DNA of 55,003 nucleotides, from positions 1 to 55,003 of the forward strand of contig JAGQHB010000055.1 in assembly GCA_020432045.1 (NCBI GenBank), written 5' to 3'. Positions within the stretch are counted from its first letter, which is position 1. The number at the start of each line of letters is the position of its first letter. The notes under the pieces are model-generated. The model did no database searches and was not told where the DNA came from. It saw nothing but the letters and a program-made list of their open reading frames with translations. The translations under genes and the position numbers were made by a program. Origin of the DNA: Dehalococcoidia bacterium. GTDB lineage: Bacteria > Chloroflexota > Dehalococcoidia > Tepidiformales > Tepidiformaceae. Below, in pieces: positions 40,956 to 52,439 of the stretch.

Positions 40956-42323
40956 ATGTCCGTTCGATTGCTCGATACATTGACGGGTACCTTGCAGGAG
41001 CTGCCACCTGCGCCGTACGAAGTGAAACTCTACGTGTGCGGGATTACGCCGTATTCATCAAGTCACATCGGCCACGCGGTGCCGATTATCGTGTTCGACG
41101 CGCTCGTGAGGTACCTGCGGTATCGCGGGTACGCGGTGCGGCACGTCACGAACTTCACGGACATTGACGACAAGCTGATCGCGGCAGCGGAAGCGCAGAA
41201 CACGACGGTGAAGGCGCTGGCGGACAAGTTCAGCGACCAGTACCTCGGCAGCCTGAAGCGGCTGAACGCGCGCCCGGCGGACGTGTACCCGCGGGCGACG
41301 GAAGAGATCTCGCGGATCGTGGAGATTACGCAGGGGCTGATAGAGCGGGGGTACGCGTACGAATCCGAAGGGGACGTGTATTACAGGGTCCGCAAGAAGG
41401 ACGACTACGGCAAGCTTTCGCACCGGAAGATCGACGACCTGAAGAGCGGGGCACGCATCGACCCGACGGAGCGGAAGGAAGATCCCCTCGATTTCGCCCT
41501 ATGGAAGGGCGCCAAGCCGGGCGAACCCTCATGGGATTCGCCTTTTGGGCCGGGAAGGCCGGGCTGGCACATCGAGTGCTCGGCGATGTCGTACGGGCAC
41601 CTGGGCGAACAGATCGACATCCACGGCGGCGGTGCGGACCTGATTTTCCCCCACCACGAGAACGAAATCGCGCAGACGGAGGGATTCACCGGGAAGGCAC
41701 CATTCGCAAAGGTGTGGATGCACAACGCGCTGCTGCAGATGGACAGCGACAAGATGTCGAAGTCAACAGGGAACGTGGTCGACCTGGATGCGGTAATCGA
41801 CCGCTGGGGGGCGGACGCGATCCGGCTTTTCATCCTGAGCAGCCACTACCGTAGCCCGCTGACATATTCCGAAGAGGCGCTGCAAGCGGCAGGGCGCGGA
41901 GCTGAACGGATGCGGGCAGCGGCGTTTGCAACGCCTTCGGGGACGATTCCTGGCCCGGATGTCTCGGGACTGCGCGAGCAGTTCGAAGGCCACATGGACG
42001 ACGACCTTGGCACCGCAGAGGCGATCGCGGTGCTGTTCGACCTTGTGCGGCTGATCAACCGGGAACGGGACGCGGGGCACGACACGCGCGCGATGCAGGA
42101 GCTGTTGCGCGAGCTGGCAGGTGTCCTCGGGTTCGGGCTGGAGGCGGCGCATGGAGGTTCGCGCGATGCGGACCCGTTCATTGATTTGCTGGTCCAGGTG
42201 CGGACTGAAATGCGGGCGGCGAAACAGTGGGCGTTCAGTGACCAGATCCGGGATGGGTTGAAGGAGCTGGGCGTTGAGCTGAAGGACAGTGCCGAGGGGA
42301 CCATCTGGATCGTCAGTCCGTAG
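40956..42323 (+). CDS. cysS: Cysteinyl-tRNA synthetase
   Basis: A 455-residue class I synthetase. Zn ligand Cys28 in LYVCGITPY; HIGH motif HIGHA at 37-41; zinc motif GWHIECSAM and HHENEIAQ; KMSKS motif DKMSKSTGN. A DALR-like C-terminal domain is shortened. GAGG lies 6 nt before the ATG at 40956 (an earlier ATG at 40944 overlaps this Shine-Dalgarno). A long structured leader precedes it. It converges on the giant kinase gene, overlapping its 3' end by 11 nt. Confidence 0.96.
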   Translation: MSVRLLDTLTGTLQELPPAPYEVKLYVCGITPYSSSHIGHAVPIIVFDALVRYLRYRGYAVRHVTNFTDIDDKLIAAAEAQNTTVKALADKFSDQYLGSLKRLNARPADVYPRATEEISRIVEITQGLIERGYAYESEGDVYYRVRKKDDYGKLSHRKIDDLKSGARIDPTERKEDPLDFALWKGAKPGEPSWDSPFGPGRPGWHIECSAMSYGHLGEQIDIHGGGADLIFPHHENEIAQTEGFTGKAPFAKVWMHNALLQMDSDKMSKSTGNVVDLDAVIDRWGADAIRLFILSSHYRSPLTYSEEALQAAGRGAERMRAAAFATPSGTIPGPDVSGLREQFEGHMDDDLGTAEAIAVLFDLVRLINRERDAGHDTRAMQELLRELAGVLGFGLEAAHGGSRDADPFIDLLVQVRTEMRAAKQWAFSDQIRDGLKELGVELKDSAEGTIWIVSP

Positions 42324-45300
42324 AGTCGCCTGGTTCAACCGGGATCTCGACGCGCAGGTGGGCACCGTGGCCACGCTCGCTTTCGATGGTGATGACACCA
42401 CCGACGCGTGTGACACGTTCACGCATGGACTTGAGCCCGAGGTGTCCGGGGAAGTCTCCGCCTGGATCGAAGCCCTGACCATCGTCTCGCAGGTCAAGGA
42501 TGACAGCTGCATCAGTCGAGCCGAGATAGATATCGACGTGCGTGGCGCGCGCATGTTTGACGACGTTATGGAGAGCTTCCTGGGCGACGCGGTAGAGTGT
42601 TTCCTTGATTGGGAGCGGAACGCCGGGCTCGCCTTCGAGTGTGGCATCGACGGCGACGCCATAGCGGGCACGGGTGGAGGCGACTTGCTTTTCGATGGCC
42701 GCGAGCAGGCCCTCCTGGGCCAGGGATTCGGGGCGTAGCTCGAAGATGAGGGCGCGCATTTCGGCCAGTCCGGCTTCCGCGAGCGAAAGGACGTAATCGA
42801 CGGGTTCTTTGGCTTTCTCGGGGTCACGGTCCAGGAGCGTTCTAGCGGTCCGGGAACCGAGTGCGACGCCATAGAGTGCCTGGGAAACGGAATCGTGGAG
42901 TTCGCGGGCGAGGCGTTGGCGCTCTTCGATGGCTGCGAGGGACTGAGCCCGCTCGTAGAGGCGGGCATTCTCGACGGCGACTTCGGCGCGGCGGACCAGT
43001 GCGGCGAAGAGGCGCTGTTCCTCGGCCGAGAACTGCCTGGGGCGGAAGGAGACGCCACCGACGTAGGCGTAGCCATCATCGTGGGCGCGGAGCGAAAACT
43101 GGACGAGGCCACCGACGCGCAGCTGGAGCAGGCTTTCACGTTCTTCGGCGGGGAGACCTTCGCCGGCGATGACGACGTCCACGTTGTCGCGGGCGAGGTA
43201 TTCGAGGAATCCCTGGCGGCCTGCTCGCACCAGGGCATCGATGACGAGGGCGACGTGTTCTTCGGCGACGGGACGGGCAAGGCGAAGCGTGGGTCTCGGC
43301 ATGTCCGGGTCCCAGGTGATGAGCACGGCGGTATCGAGGTGGAGCGAGTCGGTAATCGAATGGAGCAAGGCGTCGAATACGTCTTCGAGCACGAGGGAAC
43401 GGTGGAGGTCTTCGTCGGCGCGATAGAGGGCTGCAAGCTGTTCGGTGCGGGCCCGGGCACTTTCGTACAGGCGGGCGTTCTCGATCGCCAGGGAGGCACG
43501 GCGGGCGACGGCTTCAAAGATTCGGCGATCACTGTCGCTAAAGGCGTGAGGTTGGAACTGGTAACCGGCGAGCAAACCGAAGACGTCGTCGCCGACGAGG
43601 ATGCCGGTTTCGATGATCGAACGAATGCCGACAGCGCGGGTCCGTTCCTGGGAAGCGAGAGGGTTGCCGGTGGTCTCTGCGAGGGCGATGAGTGCCTCTG
43701 CGCGGCGGCGGGCGCGGTCTTCGAAACGTGCGCGACCTTCAGCGGTGATATTGGCGACGACGGCGGCCTTTGCCCAGTCCTCTGAGGCGCCGGCAGTAAG
43801 AAGGCGGGGCCGGGAGGTATCGGGCTCCCAGAGCTGGAGGGCGGCACCGTCCACGCCGAGAAGATCTACGGCAACTTCCAGGAGCGCATTGAGCACATCG
43901 TCGAGGACGAGCGAACGGTGGAGGATCTCGTCGGCACGGTAGAGGGCCGTGATCTCACTGGTGCGGGCCTGGACCTCCTCGAAGAGGCGGGCGTTATCGA
44001 GGACGATCGCGGTGCGTTCGGCGAGCGCCTTGAAGAAGGCCATTTCATCGGCCGAGGGGGCCGCGTCGCCTTCGAGAAACAGGACGATGTTGGCGCGGGT
44101 GCGGTCGCGATATGCGGACGGCACACGGACCATACAGTCTGACTTTAGCCGTCCGACGAACGGGCGTAGCGGGGCGAGTGCAGCATCGCTGGCAACCCAC
44201 TCGGCGAGACCGGTGACGACGTGTGGCTCGTCGAAGCGTTCGAAGTGGTTCCAGAACTCCGGCGAAGCGATGCGGGCATCCTGCACGGCGGCGAGGAAGC
44301 CATCGGGAAGGCCAAACGCGCCGCGTGGCCCTCCCGCCGCCGAATTGTCGATGAGCCGGACGATGGCCCCGGAGGCGCCAGTCTGCGAGGCGATCGTGGC
44401 GGCAAGGACATCAAGCGCTTCACCGAGCGGACGCCCATAGGAGAACGCGGCGGAGACGGCAGCGAGCGCCTCTTGTTCGCGGGCACGCCGGGTGACTTCG
44501 GAAAGGAGGCGGGCACTTTCGATAGCGACGGCAGCCTGGTCCGCGATGGCGCGGAGGAGGTTGAGGTCGGATTCGGAGGGCGTTTTCCCCTCCGGGAAGT
44601 AGCCGGTGAGGGCGCCAAGCACCAGATGTTCGTAGCGGATGGGAACGAGGACGACGGCATCGAATGCCGCGGCGCGGACATGATCCCAGATGGGCCGGTA
44701 GCGCCTGGAGGCGAGTAGGCCGGCGCGGCTGCGGATGAAGTAAGGGTGATCTGTGGCGTCCCTATAGAGGTACTCAGGATCTTCGTAGAGAGTGGGATCG
44801 CCGAAGATCTCGCGGATACCATCGAGGTACCCGTCGGGGAGGCCATACCCGGTAGCAAAGGCGACGGCGCTGCGTTCGGCCCGGCTGGAGATGGTGACGG
44901 CGCAGGCCACGAGTTCGGTGGCTTCGGTGACGCGACGGGCGAGATCCTGAAGCGTGCTTTCGATGGGGCGGACGGTGGTGAAGCTTTCGGCAACGGCTGA
45001 GAGGGTTTCGAATTCGGCGACGCGGCGGTTGGTCTCGGCGAAAAGGCGGGCGTTTTCGAGGGCGGCGTTGACCTGCGCCCCGAAGGCAAGAGCGAGGTCT
45101 GCCTGCCGTTCGTCGAATCGGCCGGGAGCAGGATCCGAGAAGAAAAGCGCGCCGACGGCCCGGGCCTGGGACATGAGCGGGACGGCCATCCAGGAGCGGG
45201 CACCTTCGAAGGCATTGGATTCCGCGCCAGCGAGACTCTGACGGAAGGCACGGCTGCCTTCAGAGTCTTCCTGGAGGTCTGCGATGATGATGGGCTGACC

Positions 45301-48300
45301 GGCGTGGAGGAGGCGGCCAACGCCAGTGCCCTCGCCGTGGCGGAGGGTGATGCCGAGATCCGAAAAGAAATCGTGGCCAGCATCGTGACCCACGATCGCG
45401 ACGGACCCATCCGGCTCGAATGTGGCGAGGGAGATCCCGGCACAGGGGATCGCTTTTCTGAGGCGCGCGAGCAGGGTGGCAATGAGGCGGTCGAGATCGA
45501 GCGTGGAGCCTGCTTCGCGAGCCGCATCGAGCAGGATGGCCAGTTCGTTGGTACGGCTGGCGGTTTGCTGGAAGAGGCTGACGTTTTGGATCGCGACGGC
45601 AGCCTGATCGGCAACAGCGGCGAGGAGCGCCCGCTCTTCAGCTGAGGGCACATCGCCATCGAAGTATGTGACGTACAGGGCACCGACCGCTGCGCCACGA
45701 TAAAGGACCGGCACGACGAGGACGTGATCCCACTGCACTTTTTCGATCTCGTGGTTGACGCCAGCGAAGACCGGATTGCGCAGCATTTTCGTGCGGGCGT
45801 CGTCGACGAGTATCTGCTCGCCGGTGGCGAAGGCTTCACGGGTGAAGGCAGCAGTCGCGGGAAGATTGGCTTCGATAGCTTCGAGAAGTTGGGGCGCCAG
45901 GTTGGCGCCACCGGCCATGGTGACGCGGTCGCTCTTCATGTCGACGAGGAAGAGTGCTGCCCCGGCCGCGGAGGTGACAGAGACGACGTTCCTGGTGATC
46001 ACGTCGAGGGTTTCGCGCATGGGCTGATCGAGGACGACGGCTCGCGCAATCTCGGCGAGGGCGGCACCTTCACGCGCCCGCCGTTCAGCGCGAAGGAAGA
46101 GGCGGGCATTTTCGATAGCGACGGAGAGCTGGTCGGAGATGGCGGAAAGCAGCCGCCACTCGGGAGGGGATGGCTCACAGTCGCCTTCGTAGCCGACCTG
46201 GAGGGCGCCGATGGCCCGGCCACCGAAACTAACGGGGAGCGCAACGACGGTGTCCCAACGAGCTTCGCGGATGGCATCGTGAATTGAGGCGAAAGCGTCG
46301 TCAGCGAGCAGGCCGGTCCGGACACCGTGGCGCACGCCTGGACGCCCCGTGGAAACTGCTTCGTTGCGTTGGCTTCCAGGGCGTTCAGCGAATGCCTGTG
46401 CGAGTTCTACGAACGTTTCAGGCAGGCCGGCACTGCCAACCATCGTCATGCGGCCAGACATCGGATCTGCGATGGAGATAGTGCAGCTCACAGCGGTGGT
46501 CGCGGCGACGACGCTGGTGGCGACGGTATCGAGCGTGGTACGGAGGGGTTGCCCGAGGGTGATGTTGGCGGCGATGGCGGCGAGGGCCGCACTTTCGCGA
46601 GCAGACTGACCGGTGACGGCGAAGAGGCGCATGTTGTCGACAGCGGCACTGACCTGGTTCGCGAGTGCCGAAAGGAAGCGCTGTTCGCCGGAGCCGGGAG
46701 CACGGCCGCCGGCATAGAGCACAGCCATGATCCCCAGGGGCCGGCCGCGAGCGATGAGCGGCAGGAAAGCTGCCGCGTTGGCGCCCATTCCCTGGAGCAT
46801 GGGGACGAGGGGAGAGGCATCGGGGAGCCTGGCGGCGATGGCGGTCAGGTCCCCAATAACGACGGGACGGCCATCGGCGAAGAGGAGGCGGCGGCCGGCA
46901 AGGCGCAGGACAGGCAAGCGGGCGACGGCGTCGAAGTAGCCCGGGGGCACGCCATGGCCTGCACCGGTCTCGAGTCGGCCCGAATCGTCGTCCAGCAGCG
47001 ATATCGAGGCGGCCAAGGCACCGGTCCCGCGGCAGATGGTTTCTGCAATGCTGGTTAGGGTGTCCTCGATAGGGCGATCCAGGGTTAGGTCCGACGCGAC
47101 ACCGGCGAGGGTCGCGTACTCGCGGGCAGAGCGCTGGACGTCTTCGAATAAGCGGAGGTTCTGGGTCCCGACGGCCGCCTGGTCGGCGACGGCGCGAAGG
47201 AAGGCCATGGTCTCTTCGGGGAACTGCTGGCCTTCTGGGAAGAAGAGGTTGATGGCGCCGACGGCGTCGCCGCGACAGGTCATCGGGAGAGTGACCAGGA
47301 CATCCCAGGGCGCGTGCTCGAAGTAGGCGGCGAGGGGTTGCCATTCGGGCAATGAAAGGATGAGACGGCGGGCACCCCGAAAGGTGGATGGCCTGCCGCT
47401 ACTGATGGCGGCGAAGATGGGTGTGGCGCCGCCTGCCTCGACGATTTCTGACGATGCGGACATGAACCCGGGAGGATGACCGAACGAGCCGAGGGCGTGA
47501 GTGTGAAGGTTGCCGGAGGCTGCATCCTCAGGGATGACGATGTTGGCAGCCAGGGCGCCGGTGGCACGGGCGAGGTCTTCGCAGACCATGTCGAGCGTGG
47601 CAGCGATATCGCCGGCGACGGCGAATCGGGCGGCAACACCGGCGAGTGTCTCGCTCTGGAGGGCTTTGCGCTCGAGCTGACCAAAGAGCTGGGCGTTGGC
47701 ATAAGCAACGGAGGCCTGTGCGGCAAATGCCCGGACGAGGGCTGCATGGTCGGGCCGGAAGTAGCCGGGTTCACTACGCGAAACGGTGAGAATACCGATG
47801 GACTGCCCGGAGGCGATGAGGGGTACGGCAAGCAGAGAGCGTACGTGGGCGAGTGCATCGAATGGCGTGTAGGTCAGGCCGAGTTCGAGTGATTCCACTC
47901 CACCATCCACCCCATAGATATCGGGGATCAGGACGTGTTCACCGGCGAGGAGCTTCTGCCAGGCGCCGGCGGTGGGGTCGAGGCGAAGGCTGGGGGCACG
48001 GGATGGGGAGGCGGCGAGGCGAGTGCCTCCCACATAGCGCCGGCTTTCGACGACGCGGAGGCTTCCGGGGTCGCCGGGATCGAAGAGGAGGAGTGACGCC
48101 CCCTCATAATCGATGACGTTGTGCAGATGCTCGAGGATGGAGCCGAGGAGTCCTTCGAGGGCGAGGGTGGCGCCAACTTCGCGGCTGACATCGAGGAGTG
48201 TGGCGATTTCGCGGGTCCGCTGTTCGACGCGGTGTTCGAGGTCCCGCTCGGTGGCGACCTGGGCGGAAATGTCACGGAGGATGGCGAGGACATGGACGCG

Positions 48301-48681
48301 GCCGCGAAAGCGGACGGTGGTACCGGTGATCTCGACTGTGAGCGTTGTGCCGTCCTGGCGGCGGGTCACTGCACGTTGGCGGTACGTCTCCCCAGCGAGG
48401 GTGGCCGGGACGATGGCGGCGAGGGACGAGCGATAGTCAGGGTGGACGAAATGGCCAGCAGCGACCCCGATCATCTGGTCGCGGGTGACACCGTGCATCT
48501 GGCAGGCTGCCAGGTTGGCCTCAACGATGACGCTCGTCTCGGGATCGGCGATCACCATGCCATCGGAGGCGGCTTCGAAGATGGCGCGGAATTCTGCTTC
48601 TCCGGCAACAGCATCGGTCGCCGCGTCAGCCGTACCGGGGGGCGATGCTTCCGGGCTGGGCCGGCTCCGGGACACAGCCAC
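42313..48681 (-). CDS. Giant PAS/10xGAF sensor histidine kinase (NarL/DegS type)
   Basis: A 2122-residue cytoplasmic kinase with no transmembrane segment. A PAS domain (about 25-150, AEFRAIFEAASDGMVIADP) is followed by ten GAF modules of about 174 residues, each introduced by a coiled linker such as LFEDVQRSAREYATLAGVAS, LFLRAERRAREGAALAEIAR or LYESARARTEQLAALYRADE. Modules 9 and 10 are close paralogues. The transmitter is HisKA_3 with His1929 in RLARELHDSVSQ, then HATPase_c (EALHNVVKHA; DDGQGFD; GHLGLKSMRERV). The GTG start lies 7 nt after the response-regulator gene. Individual GAF ligands are unknown; no bilin-type Cys was identified. Confidence 0.93.
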   Translation of the reverse strand: MAVSRSRPSPEASPPGTADAATDAVAGEAEFRAIFEAASDGMVIADPETSVIVEANLAACQMHGVTRDQMIGVAAGHFVHPDYRSSLAAIVPATLAGETYRQRAVTRRQDGTTLTVEITGTTVRFRGRVHVLAILRDISAQVATERDLEHRVEQRTREIATLLDVSREVGATLALEGLLGSILEHLHNVIDYEGASLLLFDPGDPGSLRVVESRRYVGGTRLAASPSRAPSLRLDPTAGAWQKLLAGEHVLIPDIYGVDGGVESLELGLTYTPFDALAHVRSLLAVPLIASGQSIGILTVSRSEPGYFRPDHAALVRAFAAQASVAYANAQLFGQLERKALQSETLAGVAARFAVAGDIAATLDMVCEDLARATGALAANIVIPEDAASGNLHTHALGSFGHPPGFMSASSEIVEAGGATPIFAAISSGRPSTFRGARRLILSLPEWQPLAAYFEHAPWDVLVTLPMTCRGDAVGAINLFFPEGQQFPEETMAFLRAVADQAAVGTQNLRLFEDVQRSAREYATLAGVASDLTLDRPIEDTLTSIAETICRGTGALAASISLLDDDSGRLETGAGHGVPPGYFDAVARLPVLRLAGRRLLFADGRPVVIGDLTAIAARLPDASPLVPMLQGMGANAAAFLPLIARGRPLGIMAVLYAGGRAPGSGEQRFLSALANQVSAAVDNMRLFAVTGQSARESAALAAIAANITLGQPLRTTLDTVATSVVAATTAVSCTISIADPMSGRMTMVGSAGLPETFVELAQAFAERPGSQRNEAVSTGRPGVRHGVRTGLLADDAFASIHDAIREARWDTVVALPVSFGGRAIGALQVGYEGDCEPSPPEWRLLSAISDQLSVAIENARLFLRAERRAREGAALAEIARAVVLDQPMRETLDVITRNVVSVTSAAGAALFLVDMKSDRVTMAGGANLAPQLLEAIEANLPATAAFTREAFATGEQILVDDARTKMLRNPVFAGVNHEIEKVQWDHVLVVPVLYRGAAVGALYVTYFDGDVPSAEERALLAAVADQAAVAIQNVSLFQQTASRTNELAILLDAAREAGSTLDLDRLIATLLARLRKAIPCAGISLATFEPDGSVAIVGHDAGHDFFSDLGITLRHGEGTGVGRLLHAGQPIIIADLQEDSEGSRAFRQSLAGAESNAFEGARSWMAVPLMSQARAVGALFFSDPAPGRFDERQADLALAFGAQVNAALENARLFAETNRRVAEFETLSAVAESFTTVRPIESTLQDLARRVTEATELVACAVTISSRAERSAVAFATGYGLPDGYLDGIREIFGDPTLYEDPEYLYRDATDHPYFIRSRAGLLASRRYRPIWDHVRAAAFDAVVLVPIRYEHLVLGALTGYFPEGKTPSESDLNLLRAIADQAAVAIESARLLSEVTRRAREQEALAAVSAAFSYGRPLGEALDVLAATIASQTGASGAIVRLIDNSAAGGPRGAFGLPDGFLAAVQDARIASPEFWNHFERFDEPHVVTGLAEWVASDAALAPLRPFVGRLKSDCMVRVPSAYRDRTRANIVLFLEGDAAPSADEMAFFKALAERTAIVLDNARLFEEVQARTSEITALYRADEILHRSLVLDDVLNALLEVAVDLLGVDGAALQLWEPDTSRPRLLTAGASEDWAKAAVVANITAEGRARFEDRARRRAEALIALAETTGNPLASQERTRAVGIRSIIETGILVGDDVFGLLAGYQFQPHAFSDSDRRIFEAVARRASLAIENARLYESARARTEQLAALYRADEDLHRSLVLEDVFDALLHSITDSLHLDTAVLITWDPDMPRPTLRLARPVAEEHVALVIDALVRAGRQGFLEYLARDNVDVVIAGEGLPAEERESLLQLRVGGLVQFSLRAHDDGYAYVGGVSFRPRQFSAEEQRLFAALVRRAEVAVENARLYERAQSLAAIEERQRLARELHDSVSQALYGVALGSRTARTLLDRDPEKAKEPVDYVLSLAEAGLAEMRALIFELRPESLAQEGLLAAIEKQVASTRARYGVAVDATLEGEPGVPLPIKETLYRVAQEALHNVVKHARATHVDIYLGSTDAAVILDLRDDGQGFDPGGDFPGHLGLKSMRERVTRVGGVITIESERGHGAHLRVEIPVEPGDSTD

Positions 48682-48688
48682 GACAGTG

Positions 48689-49336
48689 CTAGCTCCGGGC
48701 CAGGTCGGCCGCGGGCACGAGGCCGGTGCGGACGGCGTGGAGGGCAGCCTGGGTGCGGCTTTGGACGCCGAGCTTGCTGAGGACGTTGCTGACGTGGGTC
48801 TTCACGGTCTTCTCGCCGATCTGGAGGTCACGAGCGATCTCTTTGTTGGCGCGGCCACGTGCGATGAGGGCGAGCACTTCGGTTTCGCGTTCGGTGAGGG
48901 CGTCGGGGTTTTCAGGCTGACGCATTTCGCGCATGAGGCGGCTGGCAGCTTCGGGGCTGAGCTGGACCTGGCCCTCGGCGGCTGCCCTGATGGCATTGCA
49001 GAGGGCGTCGGATTCGGTGTTCTTGAGGAGGTAGCCGATGGCGCCTGCGCGGACTGCAGCGACGACGGACGCATCTTCGAGGACGCTGGTGAGCGCGATC
49101 ACTTCGATCTCGGGGAGCTCCTTGCGGAGGTGGCCGATGGCAGTGATGCCGTCCATTACAGGCATGAGGAGGTCCATCAAGACCACGTCTGGCGACAGTT
49201 CGCGGGCGCGGTCGATAGCTTCAGCGCCGTTAGCGGCTTCACCAACGATTTCGAGGCCAGCGTCGAGGCCGAGGAACATGCGGAGGCCCTGACGGACGAC
49301 GCTGTGGTCATCGACGATGAGCACCCGGATTGGCAT
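48689..49336 (-). CDS. NarL/FixJ family response regulator
   Basis: A 215-residue two-domain regulator. The receiver has the acidic pocket Asp9/Asp10, phospho-acceptor Asp55 (VVLMDLLMP), switch Thr/Ser (ALTSVLED) and Lys (YLLKNTESD). The LuxR-type helix-turn-helix is LTERETEVLALIARGRANKEIARDLQIGEKTVKTHV. The gene stops 7 nt before the giant kinase, so this is almost certainly its partner. The ATG at 49336 has GGGGAG 6 nt upstream. Confidence 0.95.
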   Translation of the reverse strand: MPIRVLIVDDHSVVRQGLRMFLGLDAGLEIVGEAANGAEAIDRARELSPDVVLMDLLMPVMDGITAIGHLRKELPEIEVIALTSVLEDASVVAAVRAGAIGYLLKNTESDALCNAIRAAAEGQVQLSPEAASRLMREMRQPENPDALTERETEVLALIARGRANKEIARDLQIGEKTVKTHVSNVLSKLGVQSRTQAALHAVRTGLVPAADLARS

Positions 49337-49461
49337 TTCCAACTCCCCCGGCAGAAGCCTGAGGCGATGAAGTGTATCAAGTTGACGCGGCCCTGTTGTT
49401 CCGCCGAAAGGCTGAGAGGAGGGCTCCCCGATAGCCGACGACGGGACGCGCTGCCGGGGGG

Positions 49462-49467
49462 TGTACT
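49462..49467 (+). promoter_or_regulatory. Leaderless-type -10 box of the stand-alone receiver (TGTACT)
   Basis: TGTACT ends 6 nt before the GTG at 49474. The GGGAG next to it could instead act as a Shine-Dalgarno. Confidence 0.35.
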
Positions 49468-49473
49468 GGGAGC

Positions 49474-49866
49474 GTGATGGATGCACGGGTACGGGTATTG
49501 GTTGCGGACGACGAAGCGTCGGTACGTCGCGGGCTGCGAATGCAGCTTCAGACGGAAGCTGACATCGAGGTGGTCGGCGAGGCGTGGGACCGTGATTCCG
49601 CGGTAGCCCTCACGGCGACGTTGCTGCCAGACGTGGTGGTGCTGGACGTGCGGATGCCTCGGGGAATCGAAGGCATCGAGGCAGCGGAGATCCTTCGCGA
49701 ACGGTACCCGGGGACGCAGGTCGTCGTGCTTTCGATGCACGATGATGCGAGGACGCGGGCGCAGTCGGTGGAGGCGGGGGCAGCGTCGTTTGTCGCGAAA
49801 AGTGAACCCTGCGAACGGCTGGTGGATGCGATCTTGCTAGCAGCGGGTCGCGGCGGCAGGGAATAA
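49474..49866 (+). CDS. Stand-alone receiver-domain response regulator
   Basis: A 130-residue receiver with no output domain. It has Asp12/Asp13 (ADDE), phospho-Asp58 (VVVLDVRMP), switch Ser in VVLSMHDD and Lys in FVAKSEP. The opening VRVLVADDEASVRRGLRMQLQ closely resembles the NarL regulator encoded divergently. It could tune signal flow from the giant kinase or act as a phosphate sink. The start is GTG 49474 or ATG 49477. Confidence 0.88.
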   Translation: MMDARVRVLVADDEASVRRGLRMQLQTEADIEVVGEAWDRDSAVALTATLLPDVVVLDVRMPRGIEGIEAAEILRERYPGTQVVVLSMHDDARTRAQSVEAGAASFVAKSEPCERLVDAILLAAGRGGRE

Positions 49867-50295
49867 CAGCACGGACCTGCAATTCATGGGATGCGTGTGC
49901 GAATGGCGGGTGACCGGTTCACCTGGATGTCACCGATCTGCTCCGGCGAGGCCTGCCGGGTGGACGGAGAATGGTGCTCTCACCGGTGACAGGCCGGGGG
50001 ATGCACGGGAGAGAGTCAGATGCGGACGCGAATGCGAGCGATACGGGATGGACGGCACGGCGTTGGGCAAGCCGGCCGGGGCCGCACGGACAAGGAGCCC
50101 GGGCCACATGCCGAAGCCCGGGGCGAACGGACACGCAGCGATGGAGGCTCTCCAAGGTCCACGGCGGCCGCTGGTGTTCGCGTACTACGAACGCACCGGG
50201 TGACCTGGCTCGATAGCTGACCGGCTGGCTCAGCCGGCGTAGGAGCTACGCGGAACGACCGCCAGATACGCTCAAATGTTCTATACTCCGACACG
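49867..50295. other. 429-bp intergenic region before recQ
   Basis: No family-level gene is recognised. A plus-strand frame from ATG 50053 to stop 50203 would encode 51 residues ending RPLVFAYYERTG with GC-rich third positions, but it has no clear Shine-Dalgarno. Several short inverted repeats occur. The recQ -10 box is at the right end. Confidence 0.5.
50282..50287 (+). promoter_or_regulatory. Leaderless-type -10 box of recQ (TATACT)
   Basis: TATACT ends 8 nt before the ATG at 50296, and there is no Shine-Dalgarno in between. Confidence 0.5.
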
Positions 50296-52407
<2,112 letters not shown>

Positions 52408-52427
52408 CCTATCGATCACGCGCGCCA

Positions 52428-52433
52428 TACCCT
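52428..52433 (+). promoter_or_regulatory. Possible leaderless-type -10 box (TACCCT)
   Basis: TACCCT ends 6 nt before the ATG at 52440. It is a weak match. The gene could also be read from recQ transcripts. Confidence 0.3.
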
Positions 52434-52439
52434 GTAGGA

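Noticed and set aside
41763-43847. Long minus-strand frame overlapping cysS and the kinase
   Set aside because: It is a different frame of the same strand as the kinase, dominated by Ser/Pro/Arg with no domain, and it lies partly opposite cysS; the kinase frame has clear HATPase and HisKA_3 motifs.
44145-45911. 588-codon Ser/Pro-rich frame inside the kinase gene
   Set aside because: A shifted frame of the GAF region with no recognisable fold; the GAF frame is preserved through it without interruption.
49886-50203. 105-codon frame before recQ
   Set aside because: Its N-terminal half has low-complexity shadow-like composition and there is no Shine-Dalgarno or -10 box; only the last 51 codons look mildly gene-like, too little to annotate.
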